Assembly (NCBI RefSeq): GCF_003994235.2
Contig: NZ_RYFG02000025.1
Coordinates: 85,657-149,656 of the forward strand
DNA: 64,000 nt
Origin: Candidatus Methylobacter oryzae
GTDB taxonomy: Bacteria; Pseudomonadota; Gammaproteobacteria; Methylococcales; Methylomonadaceae
Reading direction: 5' to 3'
Positions 9,052 to 16,504 of this stretch are shown here, one piece after another. Below the pieces are notes generated by a model, which was not told where the DNA came from, did no database searches, and saw nothing but the letters and a program-made list of their open reading frames with translations. The position numbers were made by a program, and so were the translations under genes. How positions within the stretch are numbered: the stretch's first letter is position 1; every line of letters starts with the position of its first letter.

Positions 9052-10248
9052 TTACAAGCTTGAAGAGACAGAACAAAAAAAAGTTTTCAGGTATTCGGTC
9101 TCGGGAGCTGCCGGATCTATCGGGTGATCGGGGCCTTGTCCGCCGCCGGCAAAAAACACTAGATGGCGGTCGATATGGCGTGCCGACGAGCGTAGAATCT
9201 CATGCAGGTTTTCCCGGCTCAGGTGATGAGAGCAGGAGGCGGAAATCAATATGCCGTTTTTGGACAATACCTGTAAAGCCAAGTGATTCAAGCGTCGATA
9301 AGCTTCGTAGCCTTGCTTGAAATCTTTTTTGCGTTTAATTAAAGCGGGAGGATCCAATACGATAATGTCGTAGAGTTGGTTTTCCTGCCGAGCTTGTTTC
9401 AGGAACTCGAATACATCGTTACGCACAAAGCGCGTTCTATCCTGAACCCCGTTTAGAAACGCATTGTCCGCCGCCAATGCCAAAGCGCTCTCGGATGCAT
9501 CGACGCCGGTGACTTCGCTGGCTCCGGCCAACGCGGCAGGGATGCTCCACGCTCCGGTATAGCAAAATAAATCCAGGATTTTCCGGTTTTTGGCCATGCC
9601 TGCTAACTGGGCGCGGCTGCTGCGGTGATCGTAAAACCAACCGGTTTTTTGTCCTTCCAAAATGTCGATTTTAAATTGAGTGTTGTTTTCTTCAATGATC
9701 AGCGGCTCGGGAAGTTTACCGTAAGCCAGTTCGGATTCCATGCTTAAGCCTTCCAGTTGCCGCTGGCTGTTATCGTTTTTCAGGATGATGGCTTCCGGGC
9801 TCAGCAATTCATGCAGGGCGGTAAACAGTGATTCTTTACGCCGATCGATGCCTGCCGTGGTAATTTGCACCGACAATACCGGACCGAAACGGTCGATGAC
9901 CAGACCGGGCAGGCCGTCGCTTTCGCCGAAAACCAGGCGATAATAAGGTTTGTCGAACAGTTTTTCCCTTAACGCCAACGCTGTTGTCAGGCGTTCTTTA
10001 AAAAAGTTGGCGCCGCATTTTAGGTTAGGCTTTCTGGATAGGAGTCTTGCGCATATCAGCGCTTGCGGATTGATGTAAGCGGTGCCGAGCACTTTGCCGT
10101 CATCGCTTTTTACCTGCACCAGATCGCCCGCGTTGAATTGTTCAAGCGGTGAGCGTTTGACGTCGACTTCGTTGCTGAAAACCCATAGATGGCCTTTGCG
10201 CAGGCGTTTGTCTTCGTTCTTTTTTAAATAAATTTCAGGATGAGCCAT
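9052..10248 (-). CDS. rlmI: 23S rRNA cytosine-5 methyltransferase, RlmI family
   Basis: An N-terminal PUA-type RNA-binding domain (about 1-75, RLRKGHLWVFSNEV) is followed by the EEHEP-like insert. A class I SAM methyltransferase domain follows, with ILDLFCYTGAWSIPAALAGA, VDASESALALAADNA, VLDPPALIKRKKDF (DPP motif) and the SCSHH segment. RlmI methylates C1962 of 23S rRNA. The 398-residue length matches the family. It stands as the first gene of a minus-strand run with the two small genes downstream. Confidence 0.93.
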   Translation of the reverse strand: MAHPEIYLKKNEDKRLRKGHLWVFSNEVDVKRSPLEQFNAGDLVQVKSDDGKVLGTAYINPQALICARLLSRKPNLKCGANFFKERLTTALALREKLFDKPYYRLVFGESDGLPGLVIDRFGPVLSVQITTAGIDRRKESLFTALHELLSPEAIILKNDNSQRQLEGLSMESELAYGKLPEPLIIEENNTQFKIDILEGQKTGWFYDHRSSRAQLAGMAKNRKILDLFCYTGAWSIPAALAGASEVTGVDASESALALAADNAFLNGVQDRTRFVRNDVFEFLKQARQENQLYDIIVLDPPALIKRKKDFKQGYEAYRRLNHLALQVLSKNGILISASCSHHLSRENLHEILRSSARHIDRHLVFFAGGGQGPDHPIDPAAPETEYLKTFFCSVSSSL

Positions 10249-10374
10249 ATTAATTACATGAGTTCTAAAAAGTATAGGCGACGATGTTGATTTTTGTTAT
10301 TTACCACGAAGACACGAAGAGAGCGAAGAAAAACGTTATTAGTCAGCAGCTAAAAGCGGAAGGTTGATACCCAA

Positions 10375-10415
10375 AGTAAGCGCTTCTACGGTTGGAGGAA
10401 GTAGAGGCGCTTACT
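10375..10415. repeat. 15-bp stem hairpin
   Basis: Arms match at 14 of 15 positions with an 11-nt loop. The outer 10 bases AGTAAGCGCC (as the complement of the right arm) recur at 12868-12877 next to another CACGAAG repeat. This suggests a composite dispersed element. Confidence 0.6.
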
Positions 10416-10472
10416 ATCGCTGTTCCAGGTGTTTCTATTCGTCACTGACATTCAATTAAAAGGGAGAGCGTG

Positions 10473-10497
10473 GGTGGATAAGCATAGCGCATCCACC
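10473..10497. repeat. GGTGGATAAGC-type dispersed repeat (partial copy)
   Basis: GGTGGATAAGC(A)TAGCGCATCCACC differs by one base from the arm of the perfect inverted repeat at 41359-41429. It is itself nearly palindromic at its ends. Confidence 0.6.
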
Positions 10498-10570
10498 ATC
10501 CATCGAACGCATTAATCCGGCGGATGTCCACGCTACAACCGACTGCGTTCTTGCAATCCCATAGGAGCAA

Positions 10571-11449
10571 TTAGCGCTTGATGCCTTCAAGCCTGATCCA
10601 GTCTTCCTGCTGTACCGGTGCTCTGAATATTATATATTGCCGGTACGCGTCCATCACCGATTCGGCTTGTTCATGCAGGATGCCGGATAGAACCAGTTGG
10701 CCGCCGGGGGCGACTAAGTTAGAAATCTGTTCCGCCATATCGATCAGGGGTTTTGCCAGTATATTCGCAAGTACTATGTCGGCCTGGAACGGAATAAACT
10801 GTTCGGGTAAATAGCAGGCAATTTTATCTTGCACTTTGTTCTTTAACGCATTGCTTTGCGTTGCCGTGATGGCTTGCGGATCAATATCTACTGCATGAGC
10901 TTCCTTGGCGTTCAGCAAGACTGCCGCAACCGCCAGTATTCCTGAGCCGCAGCCGTAATCGATCACGGATTTACCGGCTAAATCGTGGCTGGCCAGCCAT
11001 TCCAGGCATAGCGCGGTAGTCGGGTGTGTGCCGGTGCCGAAAGCGAGTCCCGGATCAAGAGTTAGGCAAACCGTGCCCGCCTCATACTGTTCTTGGTCGG
11101 TAGGGCAAACCCAAAGCTTGTCGGCAAATTTCATCGGATGGTAGTGTTCCATCCAGGCGCGTTCCCATTCCTGGTCTTCTACCGCTTCATAGCGCCAGTT
11201 GCGCAATTGTTCGGCTTTAAATTGGGCGTAAACCAGTGTTTTGATTAACTCCGGATCGGCATCCAATTCATAGAGAGCAATAACTTCGGTATTGCTCCAT
11301 ATTTTGGTTTCGCCGATAGCCGGTTCGTACACAGGCTCATCTTCGGCATCCATGTAAGTAACGGACACTGCACCGAGGTTGTCGAAAAAATCGGCAAGCC
11401 GGGGCGCAAGATCTTCATTGGTAATAACGGTAATTTGGTGCCAGGGCAT
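10571..11449 (-). CDS. prmA: Ribosomal protein L11 methyltransferase
   Basis: SAM-dependent trimethylation of L11 lysines and N-terminus. The N-terminal substrate-recognition domain (about 1-60) starts MPWHQITV. The linker has EDQEWERAWMEHYHPMKF. The methyltransferase domain shows LAFGTGTHPTT, VIDYGCGSGILAVAA and the LANILAKPL motif. At 292 residues it is complete. In pseudomonads prmA directly follows accC; here it is separated from accC by ~1.5 kb of decayed accessory genes. Confidence 0.97.
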   Translation of the reverse strand: MPWHQITVITNEDLAPRLADFFDNLGAVSVTYMDAEDEPVYEPAIGETKIWSNTEVIALYELDADPELIKTLVYAQFKAEQLRNWRYEAVEDQEWERAWMEHYHPMKFADKLWVCPTDQEQYEAGTVCLTLDPGLAFGTGTHPTTALCLEWLASHDLAGKSVIDYGCGSGILAVAAVLLNAKEAHAVDIDPQAITATQSNALKNKVQDKIACYLPEQFIPFQADIVLANILAKPLIDMAEQISNLVAPGGQLVLSGILHEQAESVMDAYRQYIIFRAPVQQEDWIRLEGIKR

Positions 11450-11479
11450 ATATAAAGAATTATTTGAAAAACGGTTTGT

Positions 11480-11868
11480 TTACAATGTTTTTACGTACGG
11501 ATAATTGCGGATTTTTCCATCTAATGTCATTAACTGACAACCATGAATACGTCCGGTCGCAACGATAATTTGATCGGCTGGATCTCGATGAAAGGGTTGG
11601 GTAATTGGGTTGCTTCTATCGCAATTTGTGGTGTTAGATCGACTAACTGAACATAAGGATAAGCAAGAGCTTGTTTTATCCATTCATCGACAGAACACGG
11701 TAATTCCAACCGTTGATATTCAACTAATTTAGCGACTTCCCAGCAAGAAATAACGCTCACGCCTAGCCCTGTTTTTTCATGCAGTTGTAATAGCTCTGTA
11801 TGATCTTTTGTTAAACGGTCGTCGCCGTGAACCCACCATATCCAAATATGGGTATCCAGTAAAATCAT
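11480..11868 (-). pseudogene. VapC-like PIN-domain toxin, frameshifted
   Basis: The 5' part encodes MILLDTHIWIWWV (first PIN Asp), a central Glu region and ...AIEATQLPNPF, then goes out of frame at about 11600. The correct C-terminus (HRDPADQIIVATGRIHGC...KTL, with the later PIN acidic residues) continues in another frame to a stop at 11480. One extra C in the ACCCTTTC stretch would restore LPNPFHRDPADQ. Without that the toxin loses its C-terminal acidic residues and is probably inactive. The start ATG 11868 overlaps the antitoxin stop (ATGA). A sequencing indel in this homopolymer-rich spot is the alternative explanation. Confidence 0.85.
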
Positions 11869-12077
11869 TTCAGAGCGTTCCAATCATTTTCTGCAACTGA
11901 TTCAAAAGGCTCGTCATAGCGAATTTTTACTCCACGTAAGGGATAAGTATTTTTTGCACTCAATTCTTGTTGTTCATACAATAAACCTAAGCGAAAATAA
12001 TGAATTAAATCATAAAGTTCATTAAGCTTGTCATCTGGAATATGATTGATCTCATTAATAATTTGTTCTTGTAGCAT
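11865..12077 (-). CDS. DUF2281-like antitoxin of the PIN toxin
   Basis: A 70-residue protein beginning MLQEQIINEINHIPDDKLNELYDLIHYFRLG, typical of small DUF2281 proteins found upstream of PIN toxins. No DNA-binding motif is obvious. The stop overlaps the toxin start by 4 nt. The reading frame is intact although the toxin is broken. It sits between accC and prmA, an unusual location for this core operon. Confidence 0.8.
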   Translation of the reverse strand: MLQEQIINEINHIPDDKLNELYDLIHYFRLGLLYEQQELSAKNTYPLRGVKIRYDEPFESVAENDWNALK

Positions 12078-12190
12078 GACTTACTCTCCGGTTAAGTAGG
12101 GTGGGCAACGCATTTTGCCCGCCTTGGTTAATGCTTGAATTAACCAGCACTAAAGCATGTAAGGAGTAAAGCGATACGTTGAATAATTTG

Positions 12191-12844
12191 TTAGCTGCTT
12201 ATTTTGTTTGCTTCGTTTAAGAAGAACTGTACTTTATACTCGTACAAATAAACGTTATTCATAACGGATGCCGCATAGCGAAGTTTCGTTTACAGATTTT
12301 GCGACAACTATGCCATTAACAACTTTACCGGCTCCAATAGTCTTTTTAACCCATCCCATATATCTAGCTACTTGTCCGATCACCTTGTCACTTCCATTGT
12401 CTCTTTTTAACTCAAAAACATAGAAGTTTTCATTGTCGTCAATACCAAGTACATCAATAAAACCAACATCAGTTGGATACTCAACTCCATCTTTGCCAGT
12501 TTGATCAACGTATAATTTAAGCTTTTTACCATTTATAACGATTGATCCAATATTATCGGATAAAAAATCCCTAAGCTGTCTTTCCAAGCCAAAACCCTGC
12601 TCGTCTTCGCTTTGACTGTCATTATTTTCTTGTCCAAAAACCGCAGATATAGCTTTTGTATTTATTGTTTCATTAGGTGGGAATAATCTGACTTCATTTG
12701 AAGTTTCTTCATACTTCCAACCTAACTTTTTTAATCCGGATAATAATTGCCTGGATGTGCTTGCTGTTGGCGCAACCACTCCTTCATTGGATAAAGTTCA
12801 ACGCCACCATCCGTATTTGATTTTACGATATTGAACTGAGCCAT
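12191..12844 (-). pseudogene. NucS-like (DUF91-type) PD-(D/E)XK nuclease, doubly frameshifted
   Basis: Three reading frames must be joined to give a full protein. (1) ATG 12844 encodes MAQFNIVKSNTDGGVELYPMKEWLRQ and then stops. (2) The main frame (12779-12255) holds LLSGLKKLGW, GLERQLRDFL, the nuclease core DVGFIDVLGID...FYVFELKRD (D and ExK) and the QVARYMGWVKK motif. (3) The C-terminus LRYAASVMNNVYLYEYK...KISS runs in a third frame to TAA 12191. Removing one A from the GAAAC run near 12280 gives NELRYAAS and restores the end. The first break looks like a short deletion. The DNA is visibly AT-richer than accC or prmA, which fits horizontal origin. Confidence 0.82.
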
Positions 12845-12867
12845 GATTTCCTGATAGCTAACTAATA

Positions 12868-12940
12868 AGTAAGCGCCGCTTGGCTAAAGACACGAAGAAC
12901 ACGAAGTTTTAGATTTATTCTTCGTGTCTTCGTGGTGAGC
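12868..12940. repeat. Composite inverted repeat downstream of accC
   Basis: AAGACACGAAGAACACGAAG (12887-12906) pairs imperfectly with CTTCGTGTCTTCGTGGT (12920-12936). The 16-mer at 12921-12936 is the exact reverse complement of 10303-10318. AGTAAGCGCC at 12868 also recurs in the 10375-10415 hairpin. It lies 12 bp past the accC stop and may terminate the aroQ-accBC transcript. Confidence 0.6.
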
Positions 12941-12951
12941 TTTTAATTTTT

Positions 12952-14295
12952 TCAATAAATCCCGAGCTTTTTTTCCAGGTAATGGATATTTTGCCCGCCT
13001 GCTGCAAAAGCCCCGTCATTCATGATGTCGTGCTGTAAAGGGATATTGGTTTTGATGCCGTCGATGATGATTTCGCTTAGCGCGGTGTTCATCCGGGCAA
13101 TAGCGCTTTTGCGGTCTTCCCCGTGAGCAATCAGTTTGCCGATCATCGAATCGTAATAAGGCGGTACTTTATAGCCGTTGTAGATATGGGTTTCGCAACG
13201 GATGCCGGGGCCGCCGGGCATATGGAACTGGTCTATCGTGCCGGGGCAGGGCATGAAGGTTTTAGGGTCTTCGGCATTTAAACGGCACTCGATTGCATGG
13301 CCCTGAATCTTAACCTGGTTCTGGGTAATAGACAGCCGTTCGCCGGCCGCAATGCGCAATTGTTCCTTGACGATGTCAAAGCCTGTCACCATTTCAGTGA
13401 CGGGATGCTCAACCTGTACGCGGGTATTCATCTCAATGAAATAGAATTCGCCTTTTTCATACAAGAATTCAAACGTACCTGCGCCCAGGTAGCCGATGTC
13501 GATACAGGCTTTGGCGCAGCGTTCGCCGATAAATTTGCGTTGCTCTTCGGTGATGCCGGGCGCCGGCGCTTCCTCGACCACTTTTTGATGGCGGCGCTGC
13601 ATCGAGCAGTCGCGTTCGCCTAAATGGATCGCATTGCCATGAGAGTCGGCCATGACTTGAAACTCAATGTGTCTCGGATCTTCGAGGAATTTTTCCATGT
13701 ATACCGTAGGATTGCCGAAAGCAGTGCCGGCTTCGGCTTTAGTCATCGCGATCGCGTTTAATAATGCCGCTTCGGTATGCACTGTGCGCATGCCGCGACC
13801 GCCGCCGCCGCCGGCCGCTTTAATGATAACCGGATAACCGATTTCCTGCGCCAGCTTCAGGTTTTTTTTGTTGTCATCCGAGAGCGGGTCGTTATTGCCG
13901 GGAACGCAGGGAATTCCGGCTGCGAGCATCGCGTTCTTGGCGGAAATCTTGTCACCCATCATGCGGATGGTTTCCGCATTCGGGCCGATAAAAACAAAAC
14001 CGCTTTGTTTTACTTTTTCGGAAAAATCGGCATTTTCGGATAAAAATCCGTAGCCTGGGTGAATAGCCTCCGCATCGGTTACTTCAGCCGCACTGATAAT
14101 GGCCGGGATATTCAAGTAGCTGTCTACTGATGCGGCAGGACCGATACAGACGGATTCATCGGCCAGACGCACGTGTTTTAGATCGCGATCGGCTTCGGAA
14201 TGCACGGCAACAACCTTGACGCCTAATTCTCTGCAAGCGCGAAGAATACGCAACGCAATTTCGCCTCGATTGGCGATAACAATTTTATCGAACAT
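12952..14295 (-). CDS. accC: Acetyl-CoA carboxylase, biotin carboxylase subunit
   Basis: It carboxylates biotin on AccB in the first committed step of fatty-acid synthesis. ATP-grasp motifs: [21 protein letters not shown], and the catalytic [18 protein letters not shown] choose ATG 14295 (447 residues, [16 protein letters not shown]), preceded by GGGGAA. The longer frame to 14406 would run back into accB. It is co-transcribed with accB, 19 bp away. Confidence 0.98.
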   Translation of the reverse strand: MFDKIVIANRGEIALRILRACRELGVKVVAVHSEADRDLKHVRLADESVCIGPAASVDSYLNIPAIISAAEVTDAEAIHPGYGFLSENADFSEKVKQSGFVFIGPNAETIRMMGDKISAKNAMLAAGIPCVPGNNDPLSDDNKKNLKLAQEIGYPVIIKAAGGGGGRGMRTVHTEAALLNAIAMTKAEAGTAFGNPTVYMEKFLEDPRHIEFQVMADSHGNAIHLGERDCSMQRRHQKVVEEAPAPGITEEQRKFIGERCAKACIDIGYLGAGTFEFLYEKGEFYFIEMNTRVQVEHPVTEMVTGFDIVKEQLRIAAGERLSITQNQVKIQGHAIECRLNAEDPKTFMPCPGTIDQFHMPGGPGIRCETHIYNGYKVPPYYDSMIGKLIAHGEDRKSAIARMNTALSEIIIDGIKTNIPLQHDIMNDGAFAAGGQNIHYLEKKLGIY

Positions 14296-14314
14296 AAGTT
14301 CCCCGTCCTTGGTG

Positions 14315-14755
14315 TTATTCAATGATGAATAAGGGTTGGCCATATTCGACAGGTTCGGCGTTTTCAACCAGGATTTTAGTAACGGTACCGCTCTTGTCCG
14401 ACTCAATCTGATTAAGAATCTTCATTGCCTCAATGATGCATAACGTATCGCCGACCTGGACTGATTGACCGATTTCAACGAAAACTTTGGAACCGGGCGA
14501 TGCTGCGCGGTAAAAAGTACCGACCATTGGTGATTTGACTACATGGCCGGTAAGTTTTTCTTCGGCAGGTACCGCTGCTGGAGCCTGCGCAGGCGCAGGC
14601 GTAGCGGCAACAGGCGCCGGTGCATAGGCGACCGGAGCGGGCGCTGCGGAATAACGGCTAATGCGGATAGATTCTTCCCCTTCTTTGATTTCCAGTTCGG
14701 CAATGTCGGATTCTTCGATAATCTCGATGAGTTTTTTTATTTTTCTAATATCCAT
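14315..14755 (-). CDS. accB: Acetyl-CoA carboxylase, biotin carboxyl carrier protein
   Basis: A 146-residue carrier. The N-terminal helix is [21 protein letters not shown] Pro/Ala-rich flexible linker spans about 35-68. The C-terminal biotinyl domain has the biotin Lys in [10 protein letters not shown]. It shuttles carboxybiotin between AccC and AccAD. Five bases separate it from aroQ upstream, so aroQ-accB-accC is one operon. Confidence 0.98.
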   Translation of the reverse strand: MDIRKIKKLIEIIEESDIAELEIKEGEESIRISRYSAAPAPVAYAPAPVAATPAPAQAPAAVPAEEKLTGHVVKSPMVGTFYRAASPGSKVFVEIGQSVQVGDTLCIIEAMKILNQIESDKSGTVTKILVENAEPVEYGQPLFIIE

Positions 14756-14760
14756 GGTTT

Positions 14761-15207
14761 TTAATGTCTCTCGGTTAATATCTGATGAGCGGCCAATAAG
14801 GCCAATTCGTATCCTTTTGCGCCTAGTCCGCAGATAACGCCTTTGGCAATATCCGAGAAATAGGAATGTTTTCTAAAAGGCTCACGTGCGTGGACGTTTG
14901 ATAAATGAACCTCTATAAATGGGATCTTGGTTCCCAGCAGCGCATCGCGAATAGCGACGCTGGTATGAGTAAAAGCCGCCGGATTAATAATGATGAAATC
15001 GACTTGAGCTTGATAAGCCTCGTGTATCAGTTCCACGATTTGATGTTCGGCGTTATTTTGATAAAAGTTAAGCTGATGATTGAGTTCGGCAGACTTTCGT
15101 TCAAGATGTTGCCTAATATCGGCGAGGGTTTGATTGCCGTACAAACCGGGTTCGCGAATGCCCAACAGGTTTAAATTCGGCCCATTTAAAACGGTAATAG
15201 TCGCCAT
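14761..15207 (-). CDS. aroQ: 3-dehydroquinate dehydratase, type II
   Basis: Dehydrates 3-dehydroquinate in the shikimate pathway. The 148-residue protein has [20 protein letters not shown] (catalytic Tyr), [31 protein letters not shown] (catalytic His) and the C-terminal [11 protein letters not shown]. First gene of the aroQ-accB-accC operon; the promoter should lie in the gene-free stretch to the right. Confidence 0.97.
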   Translation of the reverse strand: MATITVLNGPNLNLLGIREPGLYGNQTLADIRQHLERKSAELNHQLNFYQNNAEHQIVELIHEAYQAQVDFIIINPAAFTHTSVAIRDALLGTKIPFIEVHLSNVHAREPFRKHSYFSDIAKGVICGLGAKGYELALLAAHQILTERH

Positions 15208-15988
15208 TAATCTTGCCAGTCGGTTTAGGGTTAAAAAGCATTATTAGCCGACAATTTTGCCCAATTTATGGGATTTTGTCCAGATATTATGTTTTTAGCC
15301 AAAGTTAGCCGCAGAATTCGGGCTGTTTGCAGTTGTTGTTCGCAAAACTGTTGATTTTGAAAGTTATTTGTCGGCAAAATCTACGTATGAGTTTATACGT
15401 ATTCGGACGGCTTTATATATCTTTAATTGCAATATGCGTTTTTATGAAATCGTGCAATGCTGTTGAAATTAACTGCTCAGGAGAAGCGATTAACATCGTT
15501 GCCATTAAGCGTTTAAAAACGATAATACGCAAAATCCAGCAGATCCGCCGACAGCATAGCGCACTCTAAAAATGTTATACCGGTAAAAAAATCGGTTTAG
15601 ATATATAGAATTCTGTATCTGCTTCAACGTAAGTACCTCATTTTTCAAATCTAAATACCCGGTAATGGCAAATAAATGAGCAAGTCGACTTTAAAAACAA
15701 CAACTTCGCTTTAACTATTCTGATTCCATACTAACCCGGAGTTATCCACCATCCGTTCGGGGTAGAGCTGCTTTATAAACGGTAGCTAGGCTATCGGTAA
15801 GCCGCAATTTGTCGGCAATTACTAATGACTAGCAGGCATTATCCGGCGAATTATAACGGAGACTGATGTTCGCAACGGCAAACGAAAACAGGGAATAAAA
15901 CCGAAGATGCAGTTGTGCTGTGATGAATGTAATTCGGTGTACTCGGGCAATCTTATTCAGCCGCAATGGTTTATTGGCGGCTGATAAT
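15208..15988. other. 781-bp gene-poor region upstream of aroQ
   Basis: An AT-rich stretch between aroQ (promoter side) and the 3' end of the TlpA-like gene. I see no convincing gene. A frame on + from ATG 15387 to 15569 encodes a hydrophobic start followed by basic residues but lacks a ribosome-binding site. A 25-codon Cys-rich frame at 15907-15984 is equally unsupported. A weak hairpin with complementary CAGCCGC/GCGGCTG ends at 15957-15982 lies just past the TlpA-like stop and could help terminate it. The aroQ promoter must be here, but no good -35/-10 pair stands out. Confidence 0.5.
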
Positions 15989-16504
15989 TTAGCGTAGCAG
16001 TGGGGTAAGTATTTCCATTATTTGCGCTTTGGACAGTTCGCCCGGATGCCGATAAATGATTTGCCCTTGCTGATTAACAATCAACGTATAAGGAACCGCT
16101 CCGACACTGTTGCCTAATTGCTGGGCCAAAGCGATGCCGTTATCGCCGCCCAACAGGATCGGGTAATTGATGCCGGTTGCAGAGGTATATTTGACAACCG
16201 GTTCTTTGTCCTCCAACGCAATGCCAATGAACTGGAGCCCTTTATCGGCATATTGTTGTTGCAAGTCGATGAAGTCCGGTATTTCTTTACGACAAGGCGG
16301 GCACCAGGTTGCCCAGAAGTTGACCACTAACAGCTTGCCTTGCCATTCGGAAATATTGTGTTGACGGCCGCTCAAGTCCGGCAGGTTGAATTCGGGTAAA
16401 GCGCCGGCAGCGCTTTTTTCAGCAGGCGGAAAAAGATGCCGGACGGTTACGCCAAGACCTAGCGCAATAATTGCGGCAATAATAATTAAACCGGTACGTT
16501 TCAT
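15989..16504 (-). CDS. TlpA/ResA-like membrane-anchored thioredoxin
   Basis: The 171-residue protein has an N-terminal membrane anchor (about 4-24) and a periplasmic thioredoxin fold of the AhpC-TSA/Redoxin type. Its active site is NFWATWCPPCRKEIP, and GAVPYTLIVNQQG holds the cis-Pro. Such proteins reduce disulfides in cytochrome c or other exported proteins. The start overlaps the dsbD stop by 4 nt, so DsbD is the likely electron donor, passing electrons from the cytoplasm to this thioredoxin. Confidence 0.93.
   Translation of the reverse strand: MKRTGLIIIAAIIALGLGVTVRHLFPPAEKSAAGALPEFNLPDLSGRQHNISEWQGKLLVVNFWATWCPPCRKEIPDFIDLQQQYADKGLQFIGIALEDKEPVVKYTSATGINYPILLGGDNGIALAQQLGNSVGAVPYTLIVNQQGQIIYRHPGELSKAQIMEILTPLLR

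Larger units (their letters stand above)
10249..10570. other. Intergenic region with several palindromic repeats
   Basis: I see no gene in these 322 bp. They hold an ACCACGAAGACACGAA unit at 10303-10318, a 15-bp near-perfect hairpin (AGTAAGCGCTTCTAC 10375-10389 against GTAGAGGCGCTTACT 10401-10415), and a GGTGGATAAGC-type repeat at 10473-10497. They lie between prmA's 3' end and rlmI's 5' end, both on the minus strand. The stretch should therefore hold prmA termination and the rlmI promoter, neither of which is obvious. Confidence 0.6.

Noticed and set aside
13297-13623. 108-codon + frame opposite accC
   Set aside because: Antisense shadow of a highly conserved gene.
15387-15569. 60-codon + frame with a hydrophobic start upstream of aroQ
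   Set aside because: No ribosome-binding site, no recognisable family, and it lies in an AT-rich non-coding region; too weak to call.
15907-15984. 25-codon Cys-rich frame (MQLCCDECNSV...)
   Set aside because: Too short, with no translation signal or neighbour to support it.
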